Shown here in pieces: positions 53,529 through 63,054 of a stretch of 64,000 nucleotides of DNA. The notes beneath the pieces are model-generated. The model saw nothing but the letters and a program-made list of their open reading frames with translations, was not told the origin of the DNA and did no database searches. The DNA is from Pseudomonadota bacterium. GTDB lineage: Bacteria; Pseudomonadota; Alphaproteobacteria; Sphingomonadales; Sphingomonadaceae. How positions within the stretch are numbered: position 1 is the first letter of the stretch; each line of letters starts with the position of its first letter. The position numbers were made by a program, and so were the translations under genes. Location of the stretch: contig JAKPAG010000130.1 of the NCBI GenBank assembly GCA_029779535.1, positions 1-64,000 of the forward strand. The letters run 5' to 3'.

Positions 53529-54970
53529 TCTTCTTCTCCCGGCGCGTCGAAGCGCACCTTGCTTTCATCCTCGCCACCTTCGGCATCCAGCGCCTTGAGC
53601 TTGAATTCGAAGTGCTGCGGATGCGTGCCCGCAGGCGCGACCACATAGAAGCGCATCGGATCGGCGCGGTCGGCGGCAACGTCGAACTTCAGCGTCCGTG
53701 CGGCCTTGTCGCTCGGCATGTCGTCGGTCCACATCGTCCCGCCGGGCAGGCCGTCGATGGTCACCTGCATCGGGCGTGGGCGCGATTCCATGTTGCGCAG
53801 CTTGACGGTGTAGGCATTGCGCAGCTCGCCCCCGCTCATCAGCATGTAGGGCGGGTTGCGGTCCTTCTGGACCGAAATGTCGAGCCGCTGGCGGTTGCCC
53901 AGCGCGAACAGCAGGGCAAAGCCGATCGCCGACCAGACGCTAACGTAGATCAGCGTGCGGGTGTGGAACAGCGCGCGGGAAATTGGCCGGGGCGTCTGCC
54001 CTTCGCGTTCCAGCTTGCAGTCTTCCAGCGTGGCATAGTCGATCAGCCCGCGCGGGCGGCCCAACTGGACCATCACCTTGTCGCAGGCATCGATGCACAG
54101 CGCGCAGGTGATGCACTGGATGTCCGGCCCGTTGCGGATGTCATAGCCCGTGGGGCAGACCGCGACGCACTGGTTGCAGTCGACGCAGTCCCCGACCCCG
54201 CCGGGGTTCTTTTCCGCCTTCTTGACGCTGCCGCGCGGTTCCCCGCGCCAGTCCTTGTAAGTGACCAGCAGCGACTTTTCATCGAGCATCGCGGTCTGGA
54301 TGCGCGGCCAGGGGCACATGTAGACGCAGATCTGTTCGCGCATGAAGCCGCCGAACAGGAAGGTCGTGGCGGTCAGAACGGCCACGGTGCCATAGGCCAC
54401 CGGGGCGGCATCGCCGGCCCAGAATTCGCGCGTCAGCGTGGGCGCATCCGCGAAGTACATGATCCATGCACCGCCGGTCCAGAAGCTGATCGCAAGGTAG
54501 ATCGTCCACTTGACCGCGCGTTTGAAGATCTTTTCCGCCCCCCAGGGTGCGGCTTCAAGCCGCAGCTGGGCGTTGCGATCGCCGTCGATCAGGCGGTCGA
54601 CGTGCTGGAACAGGTCGGTCCAGACCGTCTGCGGGCAGCTATAGCCGCACCAGGCCCGGCCGACCGCGCTGGTGATCACGAACAGGCCGACGCCCGCCAT
54701 GATCAGCAGCCCGGCCACGAAGTAGAATTCGTGGGGCCAGATTTCGATCCCGAACATGTAGAACCGGCGGTGGGCAAGATCCACCAGCACCGCCTGGTTC
54801 GGGGCATAGGGCCCGCGGTCCCAGCGGAGCCACGGGGTGATGTAGTAAATTCCCAGCGTTACGATCATCACCAGCCATTTGAGGCGGCGGAAGCGGCCGT
54901 CTACCGCTTTGGGAAAGACGGCCTTGCGCTTCTCGTAGAGGCTGGCGGGGACGGATTCAGGGCTTTGCAT
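53525..54970 (-). CDS. ccoG: cbb3 oxidase accessory protein CcoG (RdxA/FixG), Fe-S membrane protein
   Basis: 481-residue protein with several transmembrane helices, two [4Fe-4S] ferredoxin motifs (CVDCNQCVAVCP and CITCALCIDACD), further cysteines in AWCGYSCPQTVW and VYMCPWPRIQ, and a C-terminal Ig-like domain. CcoG/RdxA is thought to reduce Cu(II) for oxidase biogenesis. ATG 54970 lies inside the ccoP 3' end (14-base overlap); the longer frame is antisense-like sequence within ccoP. Confidence 0.95.
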   Translation of the reverse strand: MQSPESVPASLYEKRKAVFPKAVDGRFRRLKWLVMIVTLGIYYITPWLRWDRGPYAPNQAVLVDLAHRRFYMFGIEIWPHEFYFVAGLLIMAGVGLFVITSAVGRAWCGYSCPQTVWTDLFQHVDRLIDGDRNAQLRLEAAPWGAEKIFKRAVKWTIYLAISFWTGGAWIMYFADAPTLTREFWAGDAAPVAYGTVAVLTATTFLFGGFMREQICVYMCPWPRIQTAMLDEKSLLVTYKDWRGEPRGSVKKAEKNPGGVGDCVDCNQCVAVCPTGYDIRNGPDIQCITCALCIDACDKVMVQLGRPRGLIDYATLEDCKLEREGQTPRPISRALFHTRTLIYVSVWSAIGFALLFALGNRQRLDISVQKDRNPPYMLMSGGELRNAYTVKLRNMESRPRPMQVTIDGLPGGTMWTDDMPSDKAARTLKFDVAADRADPMRFYVVAPAGTHPQHFEFKLKALDAEGGEDESKVRFDAPGEEE

Positions 54971-55874
54971 TTCCAGTGGTTCCCGCTGCAGGGTTGGTCG
55001 GAGCGTCCGCGAAGTCTTCACCGCCCCCCAGCGAGTGGACATAGGCTGCCAGCATCTTGATCGTCACCGGATCAAGCTTGCCGCCCCATGCCGGCATCAC
55101 GCCCGCATGTGCCTTGGTAATGCTGCCGACGACCTGATCCTTGCTACCCCCGTAGAGCCAGATCGCGTCGGACAGGTTGGGTGCGCCCACAGCGCGCGAT
55201 CCCTTGGCGTCAGCGCCATGGCAGACCACGCAGTTGGCCTCGAAGGCCAGCTTGCCGTTGGCGTTCATCGGTGCCTTGCCAGACAGCGACAGGACATAGT
55301 CGGCCACATCGCTGATCTGGGCCGGCGTCAGGATCCCGTCCTTGCCGAAGTTCGGCATCAGGCTGGTGCGGGTCTGGGCGTTGCCCGGCTGGCGAATGCC
55401 GTTGATCAGCGTGGTCTCGATTTCCTTGAGGTTACCGCCCCACAGCCAGTCGTCGTCGTTCAGGTTGGGATAGCCGATCCCGCCGGCCGCGCCCGAACCG
55501 TGGCACTGCACGCAGTTCACGCGGAAGGCGGCCCGCCCCCCGGCGATCGCCTTGCGCATCAGGTCGGGATTGGCGGGCAGCTGTTCGATCGGCACCTGGG
55601 CCAGCGCGGCCAGGGTGGCCGCGCGGCCGGCCTGGGCCTCGTCCAGTTCCTTGGCCAGCTGGCCGCGGCTGGACCAGCCCCACAGCCCTTCGGTCCCCTT
55701 GCTGAGCATGGGAATGGCCGGATAGACCACCATGTAGCCGATCGCGAAAACGATCGTCATGTAGAAGGAGATCAACCACCAGCGCGGCAGCGGATTGTTC
55801 AGTTCCTCGATGCCGTCCCATTCGTGGCCGACGGTCTCGACACCGGTCGGTTCGTCGATGCGCTTATTGGACAT
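54957..55874 (-). CDS. ccoP: cbb3 oxidase dihaem subunit CcoP
   Basis: 305-residue membrane-anchored dihaem cytochrome c that donates electrons to CcoO. One transmembrane helix (about 32-54) is followed by two cytochrome c domains with CVQCH (Cys121, Cys124, His125) and CVVCH (Cys215, Cys218, His219); Met ligands lie in LMPNFG and VMPAWGG. The N-terminal WDGIEELNNPLPRWW is typical. ATG 55874 overlaps the ccoQ end by 11 bases. Confidence 0.96.
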   Translation of the reverse strand: MSNKRIDEPTGVETVGHEWDGIEELNNPLPRWWLISFYMTIVFAIGYMVVYPAIPMLSKGTEGLWGWSSRGQLAKELDEAQAGRAATLAALAQVPIEQLPANPDLMRKAIAGGRAAFRVNCVQCHGSGAAGGIGYPNLNDDDWLWGGNLKEIETTLINGIRQPGNAQTRTSLMPNFGKDGILTPAQISDVADYVLSLSGKAPMNANGKLAFEANCVVCHGADAKGSRAVGAPNLSDAIWLYGGSKDQVVGSITKAHAGVMPAWGGKLDPVTIKMLAAYVHSLGGGEDFADAPTNPAAGTTGNAKP

Positions 55875-56052
55875 TGTCGTTACCCCTCGGATCTTCTTCG
55901 ACGAAGATCGAATTCGCGGCCGCTTCGTTCTCTTCCCGGGCGCCTGGCCTGAACGGCCAGGCGACAAGACCAAGGAACAGGATCATCGTCGCGACCAAGC
56001 CCCAGCTGTCGGCAAGCTGCCGCAGCAATTCGTAGGTGGAATGCGTGCTCAC
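55864..56052 (-). CDS. ccoQ: cbb3 oxidase small subunit CcoQ
   Basis: 62-residue single-span protein (helix about 16-34, [15 protein letters not shown]) with a charged C-terminal tail ([10 protein letters not shown]). CcoQ stabilises the oxidase against oxygen. ATG 56052 overlaps the ccoO stop by ATGA; its 3' end overlaps ccoP. Confidence 0.92.
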   Translation of the reverse strand: MSTHSTYELLRQLADSWGLVATMILFLGLVAWPFRPGAREENEAAANSIFVEEDPRGNDNVQ

Positions 56053-56828
56053 CGCCCGCGTTCCTTGGCCAGTTCCTCCTGCGCCTTGGCACCGTTCACA
56101 TCGACCAGCGTGCCAAGCATCTGCAGATAGGCGATCAGCGCATCCATTTCGGTCAGCCGGTCCGGATTGCCATCGTAATCGCGGACCTGCGCCTTGGGAT
56201 AGCGCTTGACCAGGTCGGAACCGTCGGCGCTGGCGTCAGCCTGCGTCTTGAGGTCCTCGTTGGCCTTCTCGATGTCGGTCTTGGTATAGGGCACGCCCAC
56301 CCGCGACAGCGCGGTCAGCGAAGCCGACATGTCGCCCGCCTTCAGGTCGTTTTCGGCCAGGAAGGCATATTGCGGCATGACCGATTCGGGCACCACGCTC
56401 TGCGGGTTCTTGAGGTGCTGCTGGTGCCATTCGTCGGAATAGCGCCCGCCCACGCGCGCCAGGTCGGGCCCGGTGCGCTTGGAACCCCACTGGAACGGAT
56501 GGTCGTACATCGATTCCGCGGCCAGGCTGTAGTGACCATAGCGTTCCACTTCGTCGCGGAACGGACGGATCATCTGGCTGTGGCAGACATAGCAGCCTTC
56601 GCGGACGTAGATGTTGCGCCCGGCCTGTTCCAGCGGCGTGTAGGGACGCACCCCGTCAACCTTCTCGATCGTGTTGTCGATCCAGAACAGCGGCGCGATT
56701 TCCACGATCCCGCCCACGGTCACCGCGAGGAAGGCAAAGACCCCCATCAGGGCGACGTTGCGCTCCAGCTTCTTGTGGCGGCCCCACTTTTCCTTGGGGG
56801 CGTGTTCGTTTGCAGTTTCAGCAGTCAT
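56049..56828 (-). CDS. ccoO: cbb3 oxidase monohaem subunit CcoO
   Basis: 259-residue membrane-anchored cytochrome c. It has an N-terminal transmembrane helix (about 27-48), [15 protein letters not shown] with haem c bound at Cys79-Cys82-His83, [16 protein letters not shown], and a Met ligand in VMPQY. It passes electrons from CcoP to the catalytic CcoN. It lies 12 bases after ccoN. Confidence 0.97.
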   Translation of the reverse strand: MTAETANEHAPKEKWGRHKKLERNVALMGVFAFLAVTVGGIVEIAPLFWIDNTIEKVDGVRPYTPLEQAGRNIYVREGCYVCHSQMIRPFRDEVERYGHYSLAAESMYDHPFQWGSKRTGPDLARVGGRYSDEWHQQHLKNPQSVVPESVMPQYAFLAENDLKAGDMSASLTALSRVGVPYTKTDIEKANEDLKTQADASADGSDLVKRYPKAQVRDYDGNPDRLTEMDALIAYLQMLGTLVDVNGAKAQEELAKERGR

Positions 56829-56840
56829 TGAACTTACCCC

Positions 56841-58496
56841 TTATTCGGCAGCAACTGCGGGCAGCGGACGGTCGGCGGCGGCGTCATAGGCAGCCTGGCG
56901 CAGCGGTTCCTCCTGGCGAAGCTTGCCGGCAACGGTCTGCCAGACGTTGATCGCCATGATGATCGCACCGGACAGGTACAGGACCCCACCGAAGGCACGC
57001 AGCAGGTACATCGGGTGCTTGGCGGCAACCGTTTCGGCGAAGCTGTTCACCAGGTAGCCGTCGGCCCCGTATTCACGCCACATCAGGCCTTCCATGATGC
57101 CCGTGACCCACATCGACGAGGCGTAGAACACGATGCCCAGGGTCGCGAGCCAGAAGTGCCAGTTGACCATGCGCAGCGAATAGAGCCGTTCACGGCCCCA
57201 CAGGCGCGGCGCGAGGTAATAGATCGCCGAGAAGGTGATCATCCCGTTCCAGCCGAGCGCGCCCGAGTGGACGTGACCGATGGTCCAGTCGGTATAGTGC
57301 GACAGCGAGTTGACCGACTTGATCGACATCATCGGGCCTTCGAAGGTCGACATGCCGTAGAAGGCCAGGCTCAGCACCATCATGCGGATGATCGGATCGG
57401 TGCGGACCTTGTCCCAGGCGCCGTTCAGCGTCATCAGGCCGTTGATCATGCCACCCCAGCTGGGCATCCACAGCATGATCGAGAACACCATGCCCAGCGT
57501 CTGCGCCCAGTCGGGCAGCGCGGTATAGTGCAGGTGGTGCGGCCCCGCCCAGATGTACAGGAAGATCAGGCCCCAGAAGTGGATGATCGACAGGCGGTAG
57601 GAGTAGACCGGACGTTCGGCCTGCTTGGGCACGAAGTAATACATCATGGCCAGGAAGCCGGCGGTCAGGAAGAAGCCCACCGCGTTGTGGCCATACCACC
57701 ACTGCACCAGCGCGCCCTGGACCCCGCCGAACAGCGGATAGCTCTGCGCGCCGAAGATGCTGACCGGGATATTGATGTTGTTGACGACATGCAGCATCGC
57801 CACGGTCAGGATGAAGCTCAGGAAGAACCAGTTGGCCACGTAGATGTGGGGTTCGGTACGCTTCATGATCGTGCCGACGAACACCGCCAGGTAGGCCACC
57901 CAGACGATCGTCAACCACAGGTCGACATACCATTCCGGCTCGGCGTATTCCTTGCTCTGGCTGATCCCCAGGACATAGCCTGTGGCGGCCAGCACGATGA
58001 ACAGCTGGTAGCCCCAGAACACGAACCGCGCGAGGCCGGGCAGCGCAAGGCGCGCGCGGCAGGTGCGCTGGACGATGTAGAACGAGGTCGTGATCAGCGC
58101 GGTTCCCCCGAAGGCGAAGATCACCGCCGAGGTGTGCAGCGGCCGGATCCGCCCGAAATTGGTCCATTCCAGCCCGAGATTGAGCGCCGGGAAGGCCAGC
58201 TGCGAGGCGATGACCAGACCCACCAGGAACCCGACAACACCCCAGAAGGTGGTCAGGATCACCCCGATGCGGATCAGGTCGTCGTCATACCGACCCTGGT
58301 CCACGGCAAGCCGCGTCCCGTTGGCCACGGCAAGATAGTCGGTCTTGCGCAGCGAGATCACCAGGCCGGCCAAAGCCGCCAGGCCAAAAATGGCCATGTG
58401 CACCGCGAATCCGGTATCAACCGCATTCACGAAGAACACAATGGCCACGAAGAGCGCGGCTAGCCACATGCCAGCGCGAGCAACAACGGATTCCAT
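56841..58496 (-). CDS. ccoN: cbb3-type cytochrome c oxidase catalytic subunit CcoN
   Basis: 551-residue haem-copper oxidase subunit I of the C family with about 14 transmembrane helices. Metal ligands appear in [14 protein letters not shown] (low-spin haem His), [11 protein letters not shown] (CuB His, with the cross-linked Tyr placed elsewhere in this family), [13 protein letters not shown] (two CuB His) and [12 protein letters not shown] (haem ligands). It is the high-affinity terminal oxidase used at low O2. First gene of a ten-gene minus-strand run; an FNR-type box lies about 90 bases upstream. Confidence 0.97.
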   Translation of the reverse strand: MESVVARAGMWLAALFVAIVFFVNAVDTGFAVHMAIFGLAALAGLVISLRKTDYLAVANGTRLAVDQGRYDDDLIRIGVILTTFWGVVGFLVGLVIASQLAFPALNLGLEWTNFGRIRPLHTSAVIFAFGGTALITTSFYIVQRTCRARLALPGLARFVFWGYQLFIVLAATGYVLGISQSKEYAEPEWYVDLWLTIVWVAYLAVFVGTIMKRTEPHIYVANWFFLSFILTVAMLHVVNNINIPVSIFGAQSYPLFGGVQGALVQWWYGHNAVGFFLTAGFLAMMYYFVPKQAERPVYSYRLSIIHFWGLIFLYIWAGPHHLHYTALPDWAQTLGMVFSIMLWMPSWGGMINGLMTLNGAWDKVRTDPIIRMMVLSLAFYGMSTFEGPMMSIKSVNSLSHYTDWTIGHVHSGALGWNGMITFSAIYYLAPRLWGRERLYSLRMVNWHFWLATLGIVFYASSMWVTGIMEGLMWREYGADGYLVNSFAETVAAKHPMYLLRAFGGVLYLSGAIIMAINVWQTVAGKLRQEEPLRQAAYDAAADRPLPAVAAE

Positions 58497-58583
58497 GAGC
58501 CCCTTCCCCTCAAGCTAGGGTTAATAAGCGAAAACTAATATTACTAGTAGCGTCCCATTTCAACCTGCAACTGCAATGCAACA

Positions 58584-58597
58584 TTGACCCGGATCAA
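58584..58597 (-). promoter_or_regulatory. FNR/FixK-like box upstream of ccoN
   Basis: The minus strand reads TTGATCCGGGTCAA, matching TTGAT-N4-ATCAA in 9 of 10 defined positions. It lies 88 bases before the ccoN ATG in the ccoN/ompW divergent region. cco operons are standard Fnr/FixK targets, and an fnrL gene lies just beyond ompW. Confidence 0.7.
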
Positions 58598-58640
58598 ATT
58601 GCGCCCTGCCGAACAAAAATACCCGGAAAAGCGTGATAAA

Positions 58641-58654
58641 TTGCGCAAGATCAA
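58641..58654 (+). promoter_or_regulatory. Second, weaker FNR-like box near ompW
   Basis: TTGCGCAAGATCAA matches TTGAT-N4-ATCAA in 8 of 10 positions, 93 bases before the ompW ATG. It could serve ompW, which is Fnr-controlled in enterobacteria, or act as a second site for ccoN. Confidence 0.4.
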
Positions 58655-58746
58655 TGTTAGCAACTGCACCATTAGCGCATTGACCCCGTGACGCCGTAAT
58701 CAGCCTGGCCGCACGGTGCGGCCTCTGCGGCGCCGGATGAGGGACA

Positions 58747-59433
58747 ATGAAAAAGCTCACCATCGCTGCGGCGCTTGCTGCCGCCTCCATGCTCACCGCG
58801 CCGGCCCAGGCCGCCAACGCCGACGGCAAGCTGCAGGTCAAGCTCATGGTCACGGGCGTGCTGCCCGATGGCAAGATCGACAAGATCAACACGGTCGTTC
58901 CTGCGGTTGCCACCGCGCTGGGCGCGACTCCGGGGACCAAGGCCAACGACAACGTCGTGCCGACCCTGGCGGTCGAATACTACGCCACGCCGAACGTCTC
59001 GATCGAAACGATCTGCTGCTTCACCCAGCATCACGTGACCGGCACCGGCTCGATCGCCGGCGCGAACATCGCCAACCATGTGCTGATCCTGCCCGCCACG
59101 GTGACGCTGAAGTATCACCTCGATGCCGGCCCGATCAAGCCGTACATCGGCGTTGGCCCGTCGGTGTTCTTCTACATCGATGAAAAGTCGGGCACCGTGC
59201 CGACCGCCCTCGGCGCGACCAAGCTGAAGATGGACAACCGCCTGGGCGTGGCCCTGCAGGGCGGCGTGGACGTTCCGCTGGGCGACAGCGGCCTTGGCAT
59301 CTCGCTCGACGCCAAGAAGTACTTCATGAAGACCAAGACCCACTTCCTCACCGCTGGCGGTGTCGAAGCGCTGTCGACCACCCACAAGCTTGACCCGTGG
59401 GTCGTGTCGGGCGGCGTCTACGCGCGGTTCTGA
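58747..59433 (+). CDS. ompW: OmpW family outer-membrane protein
   Basis: 228-residue protein with a signal peptide (about 1-22, ending AQA) and an eight-strand barrel: GKLQVKLMVTGVLPDGKID, YYATPNVSIETICCFTQHHVTG, PATVTLKYHLDAG, IKPYIGVGPSVFFY, and a C-terminal PWVVSGGVYARF with terminal Phe. OmpW channels carry small hydrophobic compounds. It is divergent from ccoN with shared FNR-like sites, and fnrL is convergent to it. Confidence 0.92.
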   Translation: MKKLTIAAALAAASMLTAPAQAANADGKLQVKLMVTGVLPDGKIDKINTVVPAVATALGATPGTKANDNVVPTLAVEYYATPNVSIETICCFTQHHVTGTGSIAGANIANHVLILPATVTLKYHLDAGPIKPYIGVGPSVFFYIDEKSGTVPTALGATKLKMDNRLGVALQGGVDVPLGDSGLGISLDAKKYFMKTKTHFLTAGGVEALSTTHKLDPWVVSGGVYARF

Positions 59434-59456
59434 TCTGCTGAAAGGCCGGAGCCGGT

Positions 59457-60155
59457 TCACCCGGCTTCGGCCGCCAGGCTGGCGCGATCGAGGATGACCA
59501 CCTCGCGCCGCGAAGGCAGGTCGATGATCCCATCGGCCTTGAGCCGGGTAAACTGGCGGCTGACCGTTTCGATGGTCAGGCCCAGAACGTCGGCCACCTG
59601 CTGACGTGAAAACGGCAGGGCAAAGCGGCGCAGCGGCATATCCGGCGCATCGACACAGCCCGGCTGGACCAGGCGTTCGGACATTTCGAGCAGGAAGCTC
59701 GCCACCTTTTCCCCGGCCGACTTGCGGCCAAGCAGCAGCATCCAGCGGCGGGTGCGATCGAGTTCCGCCAGGGTGCGTTGCAGCAGCTTGTGTTCCAGGC
59801 TGGGGTGTTCGCGGGCGAACGTATCGAAGTCCTTGCGGCTGAACACGCAGACCCGCGCATCGGTCAGGGCGGTCACGCCGTGACCAGAGGTCGAGCCGAA
59901 CGGTCGGCCAATGAAATCGGAAGGATAGACCACGCCAACGATCTGCTCGCGCCCGTCCTCGGTTCCGGTGGACAGCTTGAGCACCCCTTCGATGACGTTG
60001 GCGACGAGGACCGAGTCCTCTCCTTCCCACATCAGCGATTCGCCCGGGGCAAGCATGCGCCGCCGGCCGATGTTGCTCAGCGCCTTGAGTTCTTCGCCAT
60101 CGAGCGACGAGCAGATGGCGCGATTGCGCACAAGGCAGGTATCGCAAGCGGTCAT
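59457..60155 (-). CDS. fnrL: Crp/Fnr family oxygen-sensing regulator (FnrL-like)
   Basis: 232-residue regulator. N-terminal cysteines at 4, 7 and 15 (CDTCLVRNRAIC) plus Cys103 (ARVCVF) reproduce the four-Cys [4Fe-4S] pattern of FNR, so it should dimerise and bind DNA only at low O2. The cyclic-nucleotide-like beta roll is followed by a helix-turn-helix whose recognition helix IETVSRQFTRLK has Glu, Ser and Arg at the positions that read TTGAT. It is 38 bases downstream of fliA on the same strand and adjacent to ompW/cco, its likely targets. Confidence 0.9.
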   Translation of the reverse strand: MTACDTCLVRNRAICSSLDGEELKALSNIGRRRMLAPGESLMWEGEDSVLVANVIEGVLKLSTGTEDGREQIVGVVYPSDFIGRPFGSTSGHGVTALTDARVCVFSRKDFDTFAREHPSLEHKLLQRTLAELDRTRRWMLLLGRKSAGEKVASFLLEMSERLVQPGCVDAPDMPLRRFALPFSRQQVADVLGLTIETVSRQFTRLKADGIIDLPSRREVVILDRASLAAEAG

Positions 60156-60193
60156 GGGACGTTCCTATGCCGCCAAGCGCCATTTCGCGCAAG

Positions 60194-60937
60194 CTAGATG
60201 ATGTCCGCAATCCCCGTCAGAGCAGCGCGCAGCTTGTCCAGCGCCTGGGCTTTCAACTGGTGGACGCGCGGGATCGAAACCTGCAGGGCCTGGGCTATCT
60301 CACTGAGATTCAACTCTTCCACGAAGTAGAGCTGGATCACCAGCTGCAACCGTTCGGGCAAGGTTGCGATCGCCTGGGCCACGCCGTGGCGCAGTTCCTC
60401 GTCGGCCAGCAGGGCAAAACTGTCGGGGCGCTCGTCGGCAAAGGCCATGTCGCCATCGGAATAGGCCTCGTCAATCGACTCGAAGCGGATCTGCTCGCTC
60501 GCCGCGCGCAGGGTGTCGAGCTCCGCCTCGTCCAACCCCAGCGCCACGGCCAGTTCCGCATCGGTCGGCGCGCGGCCAAGTTGCTGGCGCAGCTGGCTTT
60601 CCTTTTCCGCCAGCTGGCGGCGGCGCTCCACCGCCCCGCGTGACAACGGCACGTGGCGGCGGATCAGGTCGACCATCGCCCCGCGCACGCGCAGCTTGGC
60701 ATAGGCGGCAAAACCGTCCTCGGTCGGTCCCGAATGGCGCTGCGCCGCTTCGGTCAGAGCGACCATTCCGGCCTGCATCAGGTCTTCCAGCTCGATCCCC
60801 GGACGGCCGCCGCCATGGACGTGCCAGGCCAGCCGGCGGACCATCGGCACGAACCGGCGGATCCGGTCGGCGGCGTCGCTGCGATAGGCGCCGGCGGCCT
60901 TCATGGCGGGCGCAAAGCTGCGGTAATCGTGTTTCAT
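60194..60937 (-). CDS. fliA: Flagellar sigma factor (sigma-28/FliA family)
   Basis: 247-residue sigma-70-family factor of group 3. Region 2 includes GIELEDLMQAGMVALTEAAQRH and YAKLRVRGAMVDLIRRH; region 3 RGAVERRRQLAEKESQL; region 4 LNLSEIAQALQVSIPRVHQLKAQAL as the helix-turn-helix. It should direct late flagellar and chemotaxis promoters. ATG 60937 overlaps the flhA stop (ATGA). No flgM anti-sigma gene is visible in this window. Confidence 0.9.
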   Translation of the reverse strand: MKHDYRSFAPAMKAAGAYRSDAADRIRRFVPMVRRLAWHVHGGGRPGIELEDLMQAGMVALTEAAQRHSGPTEDGFAAYAKLRVRGAMVDLIRRHVPLSRGAVERRRQLAEKESQLRQQLGRAPTDAELAVALGLDEAELDTLRAASEQIRFESIDEAYSDGDMAFADERPDSFALLADEELRHGVAQAIATLPERLQLVIQLYFVEELNLSEIAQALQVSIPRVHQLKAQALDKLRAALTGIADII

Positions 60938-63048
60938 GCGGCCAGGCTTTCACTTTGGGCAGGTTGCAGTTCGGGATGGGGCAGCGCGGCCGGTGGCGGC
61001 TGCGGCCCGCCAATCACGGCGATCACCTCGATCGGCTGGGAAACGGGCAGTTCGGCAATCGACAGCACCAGGCAGGCCGGTGCGCGCAGCCGCAGCAGGC
61101 CGGCCAGCGCCCGGCGCGCGCGCGGCTGGACGATCAGCGCCAGCGGCGGGGCATGGGGCCCACGCTCGGCAATCAGGTGGGCGATGTGTTCGCCGATGTT
61201 GCGGGCAAGGTCGGGTTCGATCACCGGCTGGCCCGACACGGGATCGGTCAGGCCCGAAACGATCGCCCCTTCGAGCTGCGCATCGAGGGTCAGGACCGGC
61301 AGCCGCTCGCCCGGCGCGCAGATCCGCCCGACGATCAGCGCGCCAAGGTCGGCGCGGACCAGATCGACCATCCGGTCGTGCTCAACAGTCTGCTGGACCG
61401 CGTTCGACAGGCTGGACAGGATTGGTAGCGGGTGGCCGATGGGGATGCCGTCTTCCAGCAGCGCGCGCAGCAGCCGGGTCAGCGCGGCCAGCGAAAGCGG
61501 CTGGGGCGTAACCGCATCGACCAGCCCGGCGGCATGTTCGCGCACTCCGTCGAGGATCGAGCGGACCTCGTCCGGGCCCAGCAGCGCCTGCGGGCGGTCG
61601 CCCAGCAACTGGTTGAGCTGGGTGGCGATGACCGTGCTGGCATCGACCGTCAGGAACCCTTCGGCAATGGCATGGTCGCGCGCGGCGGGATCGATCCACA
61701 GCGCCGGGCAGCCGAAGCTGGGATCGACGGTCGGCTCGCCCGACAGCTGGTGCTGGGCGCGCGCTTCGCCGGCATCGATCGCCAGCACCTTGTCCGGCCG
61801 GACCGAGCCGCCGCCCAGCGGCACCCCGCCCAGCATGATGCGATAGTCATTGGGCGACAGGTCCAGGCTGTCGCGCACGCGGAACTGCGGCACGACAAAG
61901 CCGAAGGCCTGGCTCAACTGCTTGCGCACCCCGGTGATCCGCGCGACCAGCGGCGATCCGCGCCGGTCATCGACCAGGTGAACCAGGCCGTAACCCAGCT
62001 CGACCGTGACCAGGGTGTGGTCCGACACGTCTTCCAGCGTGATCCGGCCGGGATCGACCGCCGGGGGAGCTTCGACCACCGGCTCGGGCCGCGCGGCGCG
62101 CTTGCCCAGCGCGTGCCACAGCCAGAAGGCGAGGCCCGCGGCGGGCAGGAAGATCGTCTGCGGCATCGCGGGGATCACGCCGATCGCGCTCAGGATCACC
62201 GCCACCGGCAGCCAGGTGCCGGGATTGGCCAGCTGGCCGCCGATCTGCCCGGCAAGGTCGCGGCTATCGGACACGCGGGTGACGATCACCGCCGCCGCGA
62301 TCGACAGCAGCAGCGCCGGGACCTGCGCGACCAGCGCATCGCCCACCGCCAGCGTGATGTATTTCTCCGCCGCCTCGCTGGCGCTGAGGCCATGGCTGAT
62401 CATCCCCAGCGCGAAGCCGGCGATGATGTTGACCCCCAGGATCAGCAGCGCGGCGATGGCATCGCCCTTCACGAACTTGCTGGCGCCGTCCATCGAGCCG
62501 TAGAAGTCCGCCTCGGTCGCCACTTCGCGGCGGCGGGCCTTGGCTTCGTCGGCGGTCAGCAGCCCGGCGGCAAGATCGGCGTCGATCGCCATCTGCTTGC
62601 CCGGCAAGGCATCGAGAGTGAAGCGCGCCGACACTTCCGACACGCGGCCCGCACCCTTGGTCACGACCACCATGTTGATGATCATCAGGATCATGAACAC
62701 GAACAGCCCGACCGCGAAATTGCCCCCGACCAGGAAGGCACCGAAGGCTTCGATCACGTGGCCGGCGGCCGCCCCGCCCTCGTGCCCGTTGACCAGCACC
62801 ACCCGGGTGGAAGCGACGTTGAGCGCCAGGCGCAGCAGCGTTGCGAATAGCAGAACCGATGGGAAGGAGCTGAAATCCAGCGGCTTTTCCGCGTTCATCG
62901 CCGCCATCAGGATCGCGACAGACAGCGCGATGTTGAGCACGAAGAACACGTCGAGCAGAATGGCGGGCGTGGGCACCACCATCAGGCAGATCAGGGTCAG
63001 GATCCCGGCGGGCAGCGCAAAGGCGCTGATTTTCATGCGGCTGAACAT
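60934..63048 (-). CDS. flhA: Flagellar type III export protein FlhA
   Basis: 704-residue export-gate protein. About eight N-terminal transmembrane helices (to about residue 310) carry the FHIPEP-family signature LRLALNVASTRVVL; the cytoplasmic C-terminal domain (RVRDSLDLSPNDYRIML, GFLTVDASTVIATQLNQLL) binds chaperone-substrate complexes. The start is ATG 63048, 6 bases after the lytic transglycosylase stop, with another in-frame ATG at 63036; neither has an obvious ribosome site, so translation may depend on the upstream gene. Confidence 0.95.
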   Translation of the reverse strand: MFSRMKISAFALPAGILTLICLMVVPTPAILLDVFFVLNIALSVAILMAAMNAEKPLDFSSFPSVLLFATLLRLALNVASTRVVLVNGHEGGAAAGHVIEAFGAFLVGGNFAVGLFVFMILMIINMVVVTKGAGRVSEVSARFTLDALPGKQMAIDADLAAGLLTADEAKARRREVATEADFYGSMDGASKFVKGDAIAALLILGVNIIAGFALGMISHGLSASEAAEKYITLAVGDALVAQVPALLLSIAAAVIVTRVSDSRDLAGQIGGQLANPGTWLPVAVILSAIGVIPAMPQTIFLPAAGLAFWLWHALGKRAARPEPVVEAPPAVDPGRITLEDVSDHTLVTVELGYGLVHLVDDRRGSPLVARITGVRKQLSQAFGFVVPQFRVRDSLDLSPNDYRIMLGGVPLGGGSVRPDKVLAIDAGEARAQHQLSGEPTVDPSFGCPALWIDPAARDHAIAEGFLTVDASTVIATQLNQLLGDRPQALLGPDEVRSILDGVREHAAGLVDAVTPQPLSLAALTRLLRALLEDGIPIGHPLPILSSLSNAVQQTVEHDRMVDLVRADLGALIVGRICAPGERLPVLTLDAQLEGAIVSGLTDPVSGQPVIEPDLARNIGEHIAHLIAERGPHAPPLALIVQPRARRALAGLLRLRAPACLVLSIAELPVSQPIEVIAVIGGPQPPPAALPHPELQPAQSESLAA

Positions 63049-63054
63049 CGCAGC

